The notes: generated from the sequence alone by a model not told the origin. A DNA stretch of 64,000 nucleotides from Pseudomonadota bacterium (GCA_023457435.1 JAEWLS010000015.1:62001-126000), one strand, 5' to 3'. Numbered from the stretch's first letter, positions 37,407 to 45,950 are shown. Numbers and translations are program-made.

Positions 37407-37828
37407 GACGGCAATGAGATACGTCCTTCGGCGTCGAGCGGGAAGTCCGGATTGTGGGCGACCTCCCAGAGATTGCCTTCCGTGTCCTCGAAATATCCGT
37501 ACCAGCCGCCCCAGAACGCGCGCTGCGCCGGCTTGACCACGCGGCCGCCGGCGCTCTTCGCCATGTCGATGACCTGCGCCACCTCGTCTTCGCTCCGCGT
37601 GTTGTAGGCGAGCGCCGTCCCGCGAAACCCCGAGCCTTCGGCGCTTACGCCGGCATCGGCCGCAAGCTTGTCGCGTGGCCACAGCGCAAGGAGGAGGCCG
37701 CCCATCGGAAAGAAGACGACGTCTCCCGGCACCTTCATGCCGGCAACGAGGCCCATCGCCTCATAGAACGCGGTGGCGCGGTCGAGGTCGACTACGCCAA
37801 CGGTCACGATCGAGATTCGGGGCTCCAT
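37403..37828 (-). CDS. VOC (glyoxalase/bleomycin-resistance fold) protein
   Basis: A 141-residue metal-dependent fold protein. It begins MEPRISIVTVGVVDLDRATAFYEAMGL, the typical first beta-alpha unit, and ends FWGGWYGYFEDTEGNLWEVAHNPDF, where the E of the WEV motif is a usual metal ligand. The reaction is unknown; relatives are annotated as glyoxalases or lactoylglutathione lyase-like proteins. The ATG at 37828 is chosen over a longer frame with no family support. It is the first gene of a two-gene unit with the CoA-binding protein and is divergent from the thioesterase gene. Confidence 0.88.
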   Translation of the reverse strand: MEPRISIVTVGVVDLDRATAFYEAMGLVAGMKVPGDVVFFPMGGLLLALWPRDKLAADAGVSAEGSGFRGTALAYNTRSEDEVAQVIDMAKSAGGRVVKPAQRAFWGGWYGYFEDTEGNLWEVAHNPDFPLDAEGRISLPS

Positions 37829-37950
37829 CGGCACTCTCCCTGGCGAACAGCGCCTGGCTGAACTGAGGAAAGTAGCATCGCGCGCCTTGAAGGCCACCGC
37901 GCTTTCTGCACAAATCGCATTGACGTTTACGCGCACGGAAGGAGGAGCCT

Positions 37951-38409
37951 TTGCCGGCTATCTCGACGGAGCCGCAGCTCGATGCCGCGGCGATCAACAA
38001 GCTGCTCGGCTCGGTCTATCCGCAGCTCAACAACGAGTTTTCCGACTATGTGACGCTCGACGTCTTCCCCGGCGGCTGCACCGTACGCCTCAACGCCAAC
38101 GAGCGTCACCTGCGCCCCGGCAATACGGTCTCTGGGCCGGCGCTGTTCACGCTGGCTGACATCGGAGGCTACGTCTGCGTGCTATCGCACGCGGGGCCCG
38201 ACGCCCTCTCGGTGACGACGAACCTGAACATCAACTTCGTGCGCAAGGCCGGTCCGGGTCCTGTCGACGCCCATTGCCGGATTCTCAAGCTCGGTCGCAG
38301 CCTGATGGTCTTCGACGTCGACATCGTGCGGCCCGATGGCGAGACGGTAGCCCACGCTACGGGCACCTATTCGATCCCTCCCGCGAAGCCGGGCACTGCG
38401 GTAAAATAA
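37951..38409 (+). CDS. PaaI-family hotdog thioesterase
   Basis: A 152-residue hotdog-fold protein. HLRPGNTVSGPALFTLADIGGYVCVLSH carries the central helix that precedes the active-site region (GPALFTLAD, with D as the likely catalytic residue), and VTTNLNINFVRKAGPG is the usual strand motif of PaaI acyl-CoA thioesterases. The start is a TTG at 37951; GGAGGAG about five bases upstream decides it. It lies just before rplM, but the rplM promoter sits between, so it is probably a separate unit. The acyl substrate is unknown. Confidence 0.87.
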   Translation: MPAISTEPQLDAAAINKLLGSVYPQLNNEFSDYVTLDVFPGGCTVRLNANERHLRPGNTVSGPALFTLADIGGYVCVLSHAGPDALSVTTNLNINFVRKAGPGPVDAHCRILKLGRSLMVFDVDIVRPDGETVAHATGTYSIPPAKPGTAVK

Positions 38410-38471
38410 TACCGCATTCTCAAACCATTGTTTTCGCTCGGTTTATCGTGGCGGGCGCCGATAACGAACGC

Positions 38472-38501
38472 TTGACGCGCGGCCGCGCTCTCCTCTATAA
38501 G
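38472..38501 (+). promoter_or_regulatory. Promoter of the rplM-rpsI operon
   Basis: TTGACG (38472-38477), a 17 to 18-base spacer and CTATAAG (38495-38501) form one of the best sigma70-type promoters in the window. The expected start site lies near 38507, about 117 bases before rplM. Confidence 0.75.
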
Positions 38502-38516
38502 CCCCGCAACAACGCA

Positions 38517-38546
38517 GCGGCCTTTCGGGCCGCCGTTTTGTTATTT
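38517..38546 (+). terminator. Early terminator-like hairpin in the rplM leader
   Basis: GCGGCC and GGCCGC (38517-38522 and 38528-38533) form a six-base-pair GC stem with a five-base loop, followed at once by CGTTTTGTTATTT. It begins about ten bases after the predicted start site. The shape is that of an intrinsic terminator, so it may attenuate the operon; it could instead be a stabilising 5' hairpin. Confidence 0.5.
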
Positions 38547-38623
38547 GGGCCCAGGTCCAAGCCAAGCAACAAGAAACGTCCGCGCTGCCGCTCCCGGCAC
38601 CGGATTTCGAACGGAACGAAACA

Positions 38624-39085
38624 ATGAAAACCTTCTCGCAGAAGCCTGCAGAGGTGGTGAAGAAGTGGGTGCTGATCGACGCCGAGGATCTCGTCGTCGG
38701 CCGTCTCGCCACCATCGTCGCCAACCGCCTGCGCGGCAAGCACAAGCCGACTTTCACCCCGCATGTCGACGACGGCGACAACGTCATCGTCATCAACGCC
38801 GACAAGGTGAAGTTCACCGGCAAGAAGTTCACCGACAAGGTGTATTACTGGCACACCGGCCATCCCGGCGGCATCAAGGAGCGCACCGCGCGCCAGCTGC
38901 TCGAGGGCCGTTTCCCGGAGCGCGTTGTCGAGAAGGCCGTGGAGCGCATGATCCCGCGTGGTCCGCTCGGCCGTCGCCAGATGAAGAATCTCCGCGTCTA
39001 TGCCGGTGCCGAGCACCCGCATGAGGCGCAGCAGCCGGTCGCGCTGGACGTCGCCGGCATGAACGCCAAGAACAAGAGGGCCTGA
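38624..39085 (+). CDS. rplM: 50S ribosomal protein L13
   Basis: A 153-residue early-assembly protein of the large subunit. It starts MKTFSQKPAEVVKKWVLIDAEDLVVGRLATIVANRLRGKHKP and has the signature GRRQMKNLRVYAGAEHPHEAQQP, typical of bacterial L13. It lies three bases before rpsI, the conserved gene pair. A strong promoter and a possible attenuator lie in the 214-base leader. Confidence 0.98.
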   Translation: MKTFSQKPAEVVKKWVLIDAEDLVVGRLATIVANRLRGKHKPTFTPHVDDGDNVIVINADKVKFTGKKFTDKVYYWHTGHPGGIKERTARQLLEGRFPERVVEKAVERMIPRGPLGRRQMKNLRVYAGAEHPHEAQQPVALDVAGMNAKNKRA

Positions 39086-39088
39086 TAG

Positions 39089-39562
39089 ATGGCTGACCTT
39101 TCCTCCCTCGCTCAGCTCGGCACGCAGGCTTCGGCCCAGCCGGCCGCTCCGGTGCACGTGCAGAAGCTCGACAAGCAGGGTCGCGCTTACGCCACCGGCA
39201 AGCGCAAGGACGCCATTGCCCGCGTCTGGATCAAGCCGGGCTCCGGCAAGATCACCGTGAACGAACGCGAATTCCGCGTGTACTTCGCGCGTCCGGTTCT
39301 CCAGATGGTGCTGCAGCAGCCGGTCGTCGCGGCCAACCGCAACGGCCAGTACGATGTCGTCGTCAAGGTCAGCGGCGGCGGCCTCTCCGGCCAGGCCGGC
39401 GCGGTTCGCCACGGCATTTCCAAGGCTCTCACCTACTTCGAGCCGGAACTGCGCGGCGTCCTGAAGAAGGGCGGCTTCCTGACCCGCGACAGCCGCACGG
39501 TCGAGCGAAAGAAGTACGGCAAGGCGAAGGCCCGCCGCTCGTTCCAGTTCTCCAAGCGCTGA
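39089..39562 (+). CDS. rpsI: 30S ribosomal protein S9
   Basis: A 157-residue small-subunit protein whose C-terminal tail reaches the P-site tRNA. The core has AYATGKRKDAIARVWIKPGSGKITVNE and GGGLSGQAGAVRHGISKAL, and the tail ends KKYGKAKARRSFQFSKR, all standard for S9. The first 35 residues are the alphaproteobacterial extension (SLAQLGTQASAQPAAPVHVQ). It is the last gene of the operon, followed by a strong terminator. Confidence 0.98.
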   Translation: MADLSSLAQLGTQASAQPAAPVHVQKLDKQGRAYATGKRKDAIARVWIKPGSGKITVNEREFRVYFARPVLQMVLQQPVVAANRNGQYDVVVKVSGGGLSGQAGAVRHGISKALTYFEPELRGVLKKGGFLTRDSRTVERKKYGKAKARRSFQFSKR

Positions 39563-39589
39563 TCGAAGCGCTGCAGAACCGAGCAGACG

Positions 39590-39616
39590 AAAGCGGGCCG
39601 CGAGGCCCGCTTTTTT
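39590..39616 (+). terminator. Rho-independent terminator of rplM-rpsI
   Basis: AAAGCGGGCC and GGCCCGCTTT form a ten-base-pair stem with loop GCGA, and the T run continues for six bases. It lies 28 bases after the rpsI stop. Confidence 0.93.
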
Positions 39617-39686
39617 GTTGCTTCCAGCAAGGCAGGTCGACTGAATCCAGCTTAGTCACTATGATTGACCGTGATTGGAGTTGAAT

Positions 39687-39947
39687 ATGCAGACGAAGGT
39701 TTTGACGGCGCACGTCCCGCTGACCCTTGCCGAGAAGGTGGACGAGATAGCGGGAAGGCTTGAGCGGTCGCGCGGCTGGATCGTCAAGCAGGCACTTGCC
39801 GCTTGGGTTGCGCAAGAAGAAGAGCGCCGCCGACTGACGATGGAGGGCATGGCGGATGTGGATGCCGGACGTGTTGTCGATCACGCGGCAGTCCAGGCCT
39901 GGGCAGACAGTCTCGAAGCGGAGTCGCCTCTCCCACTGCCGCGATGA
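39687..39947 (+). CDS. Ribbon-helix-helix antitoxin, ParD/CopG type
   Basis: An 86-residue protein. TKVLTAHVPLTLAEKVDEIAGRLERSRGWIVKQALAAWV in the first 45 residues is a ribbon-helix-helix DNA-binding unit; the C-terminal half (EEERRRLTMEGMADVDAGRVVDHAAVQAWADSL) is the toxin-binding segment with the VVDH..V..W pattern seen in antitoxins of RelE/ParE pairs. The ATG at 39687 follows GGAG; a TTG four codons earlier is less likely. It overlaps the toxin start by four bases and is expected to repress its own promoter. Confidence 0.88.
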   Translation: MQTKVLTAHVPLTLAEKVDEIAGRLERSRGWIVKQALAAWVAQEEERRRLTMEGMADVDAGRVVDHAAVQAWADSLEAESPLPLPR

Positions 39948-40222
39948 TGGAGGTCAAATGGACGGAAAAAGCTGTATCCGACCTTGGTAGGCTTTACGAC
40001 TTCCTGGCCCCTGCCAATCGGCGCGCAGCAGCAGTCGCAGTCAAGGCGCTAGCTGCCTCGCCACGGAGGCTGCTCGATTATCCGCGGATCGGCGAGAAGC
40101 TGGAGGAATTCGAGCCGCGAGAGGTGCGTCGCATCCTCGTCGGTCGGTACGAAATGCGGTACGAGATCAAGAGCGAGACGATCTTCGTCCTGCGTCTTTG
40201 GCACACAAGAGAAGATCGGTAA
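39944..40222 (+). CDS. RelE/ParE-family toxin
   Basis: A 92-residue protein, MMEVKWTEKAVSDLGRLYDFL at the start and VRRILVGRYEMRYEIKSETIFVLRLWHTREDR at the end, the fold signature of RelE/ParE toxins. The antitoxin type and the ending RLWHTRE favour ParE (gyrase inhibitor) or a related activity over RelE mRNA cleavage, but this is not certain. The frame is open further upstream; the ATG overlapping the antitoxin stop (ATGATG) decides the start. speB begins only four bases after the stop, so it may be read through from this module. Confidence 0.88.
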   Translation: MMEVKWTEKAVSDLGRLYDFLAPANRRAAAVAVKALAASPRRLLDYPRIGEKLEEFEPREVRRILVGRYEMRYEIKSETIFVLRLWHTREDR

Positions 40223-40226
40223 CACC

Positions 40227-41183
40227 ATGCCGACAAAGACCATCGACAACGCTTTCACCGGCCCGAGCCTCGGGGCCGCGACGGACCCGACCTATGCGGG
40301 TGCGCTGTCGTTCATGCGGCGGCGTTTCTCGAAGAAGATCGCGGGGGCGGATGCGGTTGTGTGGGGGATTCCGTTCGATGCGGCCGTGTCGAACCGGCCC
40401 GGTGCGAGGTTCGGTCCGCAGGCGATCCGGCGCGCCTCGGCGATCTTTGACAACGATCCGCAATACCCGTTCTCGCGCGACCTGTTCGAAGCCCTGACCG
40501 TCGTCGACTACGGCGATTGCCTGCTCGACTACGGCAACCATTGGAAGACGCCGGCGACGATCGAGCGCGAGGCGACGAAGCTGCTCAAGTCAGGTGCCTT
40601 CCTGCTGTCGCTCGGCGGCGACCACTTCGTCACATGGCCGCTGCTCAAGGCGCACGCGGCGCTGCATGGTCCCCTCGCCCTGGTCCAGTTCGACGCACAC
40701 CAGGATACCTGGTTCGACGACGGCAAGCGCATCGACCACGGCTCGTTCGTCGCGCGCGCGGTGCGCGACGGCATCGTCGATCCGGCAAGATCGATCCAGA
40801 TCGGTATCCGGACGCACGCGCCGGAGGATTTCGGCATCGAGATCGTGCACGGCTACGAGGTCGAGGAGATGAGGGCCGCCGAGATCGCCGAGAGGATCGT
40901 CGGGCGGGTCGGCGGCGCGAAATCCTACCTCACCTTCGACATCGACTGCCTCGATCCGGCCTACGCACCCGGCACCGGCACGCCGGTTGCGGGCGGTCCG
41001 AGCTCTGCGAAGATACTCTCGGTGCTCCGGCAGCTGGGCGAGCTCGATATCGTCGGCGCCGACGTGGTCGAGGTGGCGCCGGCCTATGACCATGCCGACA
41101 TCACGGCGATCGCCGGGGCGACGGTGGCGATGCATTACCTCGGACTTCTGGCAGAACGTCAGGCACGACGACGATCGTCCTGA
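40227..41183 (+). CDS. speB: Agmatinase / ureohydrolase
   Basis: A 318-residue manganese enzyme of the arginase family that converts agmatine to putrescine and urea. It has the metal-binding motifs LLSLGGDHFVTWPLL, VQFDAHQDTW and the TFDIDCLDPAYAPGTGTPVAGG signature. RPGARFGPQAIRRAS is the family's N-terminal loop. The exact substrate (agmatine, guanidinobutyrate or another guanidino compound) cannot be told from motifs. In related rhizobia speB follows rpsI and precedes argC, so the toxin pair is an insertion into that order. Confidence 0.9.
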   Translation: MPTKTIDNAFTGPSLGAATDPTYAGALSFMRRRFSKKIAGADAVVWGIPFDAAVSNRPGARFGPQAIRRASAIFDNDPQYPFSRDLFEALTVVDYGDCLLDYGNHWKTPATIEREATKLLKSGAFLLSLGGDHFVTWPLLKAHAALHGPLALVQFDAHQDTWFDDGKRIDHGSFVARAVRDGIVDPARSIQIGIRTHAPEDFGIEIVHGYEVEEMRAAEIAERIVGRVGGAKSYLTFDIDCLDPAYAPGTGTPVAGGPSSAKILSVLRQLGELDIVGADVVEVAPAYDHADITAIAGATVAMHYLGLLAERQARRRSS

Positions 41184-41261
41184 GGACTTGATTCAAGCCC
41201 TTGCGGGGGCGATTCCGAAACACGACGTATCTGCCTGTTTTCTCAGGCCTTCGAGGCAAAC

Positions 41262-42200
41262 ATGAAACCGAAAATCTTCATCGACGGCGAGCACGGTACG
41301 ACCGGCCTGCAGATCCGCCAGCGGCTGGCCAGTCGCGACGACCTGGACGTCCTGTCGATCCCTGCGGCCGAGCGGCGCAACAACGCGCTGCGGCTGGACA
41401 GGCTGCACGAAGCCGATATCGCGATCCTGTGCCTGCCCGACGAGGGCGCCAGGGAAGCTGTCGCCATGCTGGAGGGCAACAACTCGACGCGCCTGATCGA
41501 CACGTCGACGGCCAATCGCGTCGATCCCGACTGGACCTACGGCTTTGCCGAGCTCACCGCCGGCCACTCTTCGCAGATCGCGAAGGCGCGCTTCGTCGCC
41601 AATCCGGGCTGCTACCCGACCGGCGCCATCGCCCTGGTGCGGCCGCTGACGGAGGCGGGCATCCTGCCGAAGCACTATCCGGTCACGGTGAACGCGGTCT
41701 CCGGCTACAGCGGCGGCGGCAAGCAGATGATCGCGCAGATGGAGGACGCGTCGAACCCGGACCACATCTCGGCGCCGCATTTCCTCTACGGGCTCACGCT
41801 CGGCCACAAGCACGTGCCGGAGCTGATGAAATACGGTCTCTTGGAGCGGCGGCCGATCTTCTCGCCGAGCGTCGGCCGCTTCGCGCAGGGCATGATCGTG
41901 CAGGTGCCGCTGTTCCTCGCCGATCTCGTCGGCGGTCCTTCGCTGGGCGACATCCACGCCGCACTGGCGAGGCATTATGCCGGGCAGGACGTCGTCGAAG
42001 TCGTGCCGCTGGAGACGAGCGCCAAGCTGCCGCGCGTCGATCCCACCGAACTCAACGACACCAACCGCATGAAGCTGTTCGTGTTCGGCACCGAGGGCAA
42101 GGGCCAGGCGAACCTGGTCGCGCTGCTCGACAATCTCGGCAAGGGCGCGTCGGGCGCGGCCGTGCAGAACATGGATCTGATGCTCGGAAAGGCGGCGTAG
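41262..42200 (+). CDS. argC: N-acetyl-gamma-glutamyl-phosphate reductase (short type)
   Basis: A 312-residue NADPH-dependent enzyme of arginine biosynthesis. KIFIDGEHGTTGLQIRQRLASR is the nucleotide-binding start of the short type-2 ArgC, and the catalytic cysteine lies in VANPGCYPTGAIALVRPL near residue 117. Length fits the short form (about 310) rather than the 340-residue form of E. coli. It follows speB by 78 bases and is convergent with ctaA, 12 bases away. Confidence 0.96.
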   Translation: MKPKIFIDGEHGTTGLQIRQRLASRDDLDVLSIPAAERRNNALRLDRLHEADIAILCLPDEGAREAVAMLEGNNSTRLIDTSTANRVDPDWTYGFAELTAGHSSQIAKARFVANPGCYPTGAIALVRPLTEAGILPKHYPVTVNAVSGYSGGGKQMIAQMEDASNPDHISAPHFLYGLTLGHKHVPELMKYGLLERRPIFSPSVGRFAQGMIVQVPLFLADLVGGPSLGDIHAALARHYAGQDVVEVVPLETSAKLPRVDPTELNDTNRMKLFVFGTEGKGQANLVALLDNLGKGASGAAVQNMDLMLGKAA

Positions 42201-42212
42201 GCCGCCTCCCCG

Positions 42213-43289
42213 TCACGCCGACTGCGCCGACGGCAGCGGATAGGCGCCCTTGGTGCCACGCCAGTGCGCGGCGGCGAAGCCGAGCACGACGATGGCCAGC
42301 GCGTGGTGCGTCAGCGCCGCGTGCAGGTTGACCACGCTGAGCAGGGTGGCGATGCCGATGGCGGCCTGCAGCGTGATCAGCGCAAGCAGGATCGCCGCGC
42401 GGCGCGCATGAGCGCTGCCCGGTTCGGCGCGGCGCAGCGCGATCGCGTGCCAGATCGCCGCTGCGAGCACCGCGTAGGCGCCGAGGCGGTGCATGAACTG
42501 CACGGTCTTCGGGTTCTCGAAGAAGTTGATCCACCACGGCTCCTGCAGCAGCAGGTCGCCGGGTACGAGGCTGCCGTCCATCAGCGGCCAGGTGTTGTAG
42601 GTCATGCCGGCATGCAGCCCGGCGACGAGCGCGCCGAGATAGATCTGCGCCAGCACGAGCACGACCATCCAGCCGGCGAAGCGCTGGCTCGTCCTGCCGG
42701 CGGCGGGCGCTTGCGGCGCCAGCCCGCGCGCAATGACCATGGTGGCAACGAAGATCAGGCACGCCATGACCATGTGCGTTGCCAGCCGGTACTGGCTGAC
42801 GCTGACGCGCTCCGACAGTCCCGACGCCACCATCCACCAGCCGATCGCGCCCTGCAGCCCGCCCAGCGCCAGCAGGCCGAGCATCTTCGGCCTGAGGTGC
42901 CGCTCGAGCCGCCCGGTGAGCCAGAAGAAGGCGAGCGGGATGGCGACGACGAAGCCGACGCCGCGGGCGAGCATCCGGTGCGCCCACTCCCACCAGAAGA
43001 TCGACTTGAACTCGCCGAGCGTCATGCCCTTGTTGATCTGCTCGTACTGCGGAATCGCGCGGTACTTCGCGAATTCCTCCTGCCACTCCGCCTCGCTCAA
43101 CGGCGGGATCACCCCGTGGATCGGCTTCCACTCCGTGATCGACAGGCCGGAGCCGGTCAGGCGCGTTGCCCCGCCGACGAGGAAGATGGCGAACAGCACG
43201 ACCAGCACGGCGTAGAGCCACCAGCGCACCGCGCGGCGCGGGTCGCGCTCGGCGGAAGCTCCAGGTTCAATTATCGCTGCCGTAGCCAT
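42213..43289 (-). CDS. ctaA: Haem A synthase
   Basis: A 358-residue inner-membrane enzyme (COX15/CtaA) that oxidises haem O to haem A for aa3-type cytochrome oxidase. It has about eight hydrophobic segments; conserved histidine loops are seen in WWEWAHRMLARGVGFVV, YRLATHMVMACLIF, FMHRLGAYAVLAAAIWHAIALRR and LHAALTHHALAIVVL, which would bind the two haems. GGATRLTGSGLSITEWKPIHGVIPPL is the family N-terminus. The start is taken as ATG 43289; a GTG nine codons upstream is also open. Confidence 0.97.
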   Translation of the reverse strand: MATAAIIEPGASAERDPRRAVRWWLYAVLVVLFAIFLVGGATRLTGSGLSITEWKPIHGVIPPLSEAEWQEEFAKYRAIPQYEQINKGMTLGEFKSIFWWEWAHRMLARGVGFVVAIPLAFFWLTGRLERHLRPKMLGLLALGGLQGAIGWWMVASGLSERVSVSQYRLATHMVMACLIFVATMVIARGLAPQAPAAGRTSQRFAGWMVVLVLAQIYLGALVAGLHAGMTYNTWPLMDGSLVPGDLLLQEPWWINFFENPKTVQFMHRLGAYAVLAAAIWHAIALRRAEPGSAHARRAAILLALITLQAAIGIATLLSVVNLHAALTHHALAIVVLGFAAAHWRGTKGAYPLPSAQSA

Positions 43290-43414
43290 GACCGGCGAGC
43301 AGTGGACCACGCCCACGGCGCTGGCAAGGCGGGTGCGCGCGACACGCGGTCGCGCGAGGCGCGTTTGCGGCTGGCGGGCCGAAGGCCTATGAAGCGGCGG
43401 AAAGCGAGGTTTCC

Positions 43415-43636
43415 ATGCTGCCGGTCCGCCTGCGCAAGCTCATCGGGATGCTGCTGCTCATCGCGCTGGTGGTGCTCTACGCGCTGGTGGCGTCGGCCGT
43501 CGCGGTGACGCAGCTCGCCGAGTCGAGCGCGTGGGTGCATCTCGCCTTCTTCGCGGCGTCCGGCCTCGTCTGGGTACTGCCCGCGATGCTGATCATCTGG
43601 TGGATGGCGCGGCCCGGGCGCAACCAGCCCGAGTAG
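43415..43636 (+). CDS. DUF2842 small membrane protein
   Basis: A 73-residue protein with two membrane segments (about residues 9-31 and 43-66) joined by a short loop, LAESSAWVHL, and ending WWMARPGRNQPE. Rhizobial proteins of this length and layout next to ctaA are assigned to DUF2842; their role is unknown, and a link to cytochrome oxidase biogenesis is only suggested by the neighbourhood. It is divergent from ctaA and convergent with the deacetylase, three bases away. Confidence 0.85.
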   Translation: MLPVRLRKLIGMLLLIALVVLYALVASAVAVTQLAESSAWVHLAFFAASGLVWVLPAMLIIWWMARPGRNQPE

Positions 43637-43639
43637 CGG

Positions 43640-44695
43640 TCACACAGTGACCAGCGCCTTGCCCTGGTTGGCGAGCGCCGACGTCACGCCCGACAGCATC
43701 GTGCGCAGATGCGCTACCTTCTGGTACCGCCCGTTCACCGAAATGCGCGGCAGCGCGTGCGGATGGTTTGCGTGGGCGGGCAAAATGACGCCGTGCCGCG
43801 TCGTCACCGCCGATGCGTATCCGGCCTCGGCGACCAGCGCGACCTCGCGCTCGCCAACTGCGCTTTCGTAACCGTACGGGTAGGCGAAGTGGCGCGGCTT
43901 TCGCCCCGTCTCCAGTTCTATGATCCGGGCCGCGTCGGTGATCTCGCTCCACGCCTTTTCGGCCGTGAGCCGCTTGAGATTGTAATGGTTCACCGTATGC
44001 GCGCCGATGGTGAGCAGCGGATGCGCGGCAGCGCTGCGCACCTCGTCCCAGTCCATCAGCGTATCGTCCGACGGCCGCTGCGGGTCGACACGCGCGAGCG
44101 CCGCGATCCCGCGAAGCACCGATTGCCGCTCCTCCTCCGCCATCTCCGTGGTCAGGTAGTCGTGCACCAGGCGGTTCGCCTCGATCTTCTTGGCCGGCGT
44201 CGTGCAGTCGAGGGTGACGCGCCCGTCGGGCGTGGTGAGGTAGATCTCCTCGCGCGCGGTGACGATGTCTTCGAGAAGGTCCCACCACAAGTCGGTGGCG
44301 CGACCGGTCAGAGCCGGCGCCACGTAGATCGTCATCGGGGCGCCGTGCTTTTCCAGGACCGGCAGCGCCTCGAGCAGATTGTCCCGATATGCGTCGTCGG
44401 CGGTAATCGTCGCAAAGCGGCCGGCGCGCGGCGAGCGCATGCGCTCGAGCGCCTCGTCCATCGACACGAAGTCGTAGCCCATCCGCTTCATCTCGCCGAT
44501 GGCGGCATCCAGGAACGTTGGCGCGACGTTGAGATGGCGGTTGATGCCGAGCGGCTTGGCCGAGGCCATCGTGACCCGGTGCACCATGAGTATGGCGCCG
44601 ATCCCGCCCAATCGCCCGCCGAGCAGGCGGGTCAATCCGCTGAAACGCGCCGCGTTCAACACCAGCTTCCGCGCCAACTCGCCCCTGTCGAGCAT
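43640..44695 (-). CDS. Polysaccharide deacetylase family protein
   Basis: A 351-residue NodB-homology protein, the outer member of the polysaccharide locus. It contains FATITADDAYRDN, the position of the metal-binding T(F)DDG motif but with A in place of F and A in place of G, and LLTIGAHTVNHYNL, the H(T/S)xxH metal motif. PRHFAYPYGYESAVG is the usual third motif. The metal residues D, H and H are kept, so it may be active on an N-acetyl sugar of the exported polysaccharide. No signal peptide is evident, which argues for a cytoplasmic step. It is divergent from the GNAT-like gene. Confidence 0.88.
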   Translation of the reverse strand: MLDRGELARKLVLNAARFSGLTRLLGGRLGGIGAILMVHRVTMASAKPLGINRHLNVAPTFLDAAIGEMKRMGYDFVSMDEALERMRSPRAGRFATITADDAYRDNLLEALPVLEKHGAPMTIYVAPALTGRATDLWWDLLEDIVTAREEIYLTTPDGRVTLDCTTPAKKIEANRLVHDYLTTEMAEEERQSVLRGIAALARVDPQRPSDDTLMDWDEVRSAAAHPLLTIGAHTVNHYNLKRLTAEKAWSEITDAARIIELETGRKPRHFAYPYGYESAVGEREVALVAEAGYASAVTTRHGVILPAHANHPHALPRISVNGRYQKVAHLRTMLSGVTSALANQGKALVTV

Positions 44696-44774
44696 TCCTT
44701 CACCTTTGTTGGCTAGCTTCCGGTGCCGACCCGACGCGCTGCGAACATCGATAATCGGCCAGAAGGATTGAGGT

Positions 44775-45950
44775 ATGGTTGACGCGCTGCAAATCGAACG
44801 CTCACATGTTCGTGCCGTCGCGTCCGATCTTCACGCGCATGTCGAGCCGCTATCCTCCAGCGGTTACGCCGAGTTCTGCGCGAGGGCATCGCATGCGCCG
44901 CATCAATCGCCACGCTTCCTGGGCGCCTGGGCCGATGCGACGGGCAGTAAGATTTTCGTCGTGTCGGTTGCACGTGACGGACGGGACATCCTGAAGCTTC
45001 CGCTCGAGATCGTCACCAAAGGTCCGTTCAGGCAGGCCCGCTTCCCCGGCGGGCAGCATGCCAACGGCAACCAGGCTCCCTCCTTGCCTGCCGAATACAC
45101 GGCAGCCGACCTTTCCGCGTCCATCGTCGCGGCGATCCGCTCGGCCATTCCGGGCGCGGACCTCCTCGCCCTCGAGCGTCTTGCTCCCGCAGTCGGCGGC
45201 ACGCCGAACCCGCTTGCCGCCATGACGACCGGCACAAGCCCCAATGTCGCGCTGTCGGTTCACCTCGACGGCGGCTTCGAAGCCTTGCTCGACCGTTCGA
45301 GCGGCAAGCGGAAGCGAAAGAAGCATCGTTCGCAGCTGCGCAAGTTCGAGGCGGCGGGCGGTTTCCGGCTGATCCGGCCGGATCGGCCCGGAGACACCGA
45401 CTTGCTGCTGGATGCGTTCTTCACAATGAAGGCGGAGCGCTTCGCGCAGATGGGTATCCCCAACGTTTTCGCGGAGCCGGGTTGCGTGGCGTTCATGCGC
45501 AATCTTTACCGCGAGGGGCGCCCGGACTTCATCCTGCATGGCCTTGAGATCGGCGGGAAGTTGCGCGCGGTGACCGGTTCCAGTCTCTGCGGCGACCGCA
45601 TGATCTGCGACATCAGCGCCATCGCCAGCGACGAACTCACCGGCACCAGCCCCGGCGACTTCCTGTTCCACGAGATGATCAGGGAAGCGTGCGAGCGCGG
45701 GCTTGCGGTCTTCGACTTCAGTGTCGGCGACGAGCACTACAAGCGGCTGTGGTGCGACACCGAAACCTGGCAGTCCGACGTTTTCATGCCGCTGACGGCA
45801 CGCGGCGCGGCGGCGGTTACGGTCGCGCGCAGCATCGCGGCCATGAAGAGGGCGATCAAGTCGAACCCGCTGGTCTGGTCGCTCGCCAAGCGCCAGCGCA
45901 AGAACGTCGCCGGGCGCGACAGCGTCGCGCCCGCGGAAGATCAGGACTAA
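44775..45950 (+). CDS. GNAT-fold protein of the CelD/BcsL type in polysaccharide locus
   Basis: A 391-residue protein with a C-terminal acetyltransferase-like (GNAT) domain, about residues 150-340: LLDRSSGKRKRKKHRSQLRKFEAAG is the basic helix common in this family, then ILHGLEIGGKLRAVTGSSLCGDRM and GDFLFHEMIREACERGLAVFDFSVGDEHYKRLWCD. Such proteins are found with cellulose and exopolysaccharide genes, where an acyl-transfer role is assumed. ATG 44775 is preceded by GAGG. It is convergent with the chain-length gene (six bases apart). Confidence 0.8.
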   Translation: MVDALQIERSHVRAVASDLHAHVEPLSSSGYAEFCARASHAPHQSPRFLGAWADATGSKIFVVSVARDGRDILKLPLEIVTKGPFRQARFPGGQHANGNQAPSLPAEYTAADLSASIVAAIRSAIPGADLLALERLAPAVGGTPNPLAAMTTGTSPNVALSVHLDGGFEALLDRSSGKRKRKKHRSQLRKFEAAGGFRLIRPDRPGDTDLLLDAFFTMKAERFAQMGIPNVFAEPGCVAFMRNLYREGRPDFILHGLEIGGKLRAVTGSSLCGDRMICDISAIASDELTGTSPGDFLFHEMIREACERGLAVFDFSVGDEHYKRLWCDTETWQSDVFMPLTARGAAAVTVARSIAAMKRAIKSNPLVWSLAKRQRKNVAGRDSVAPAEDQD

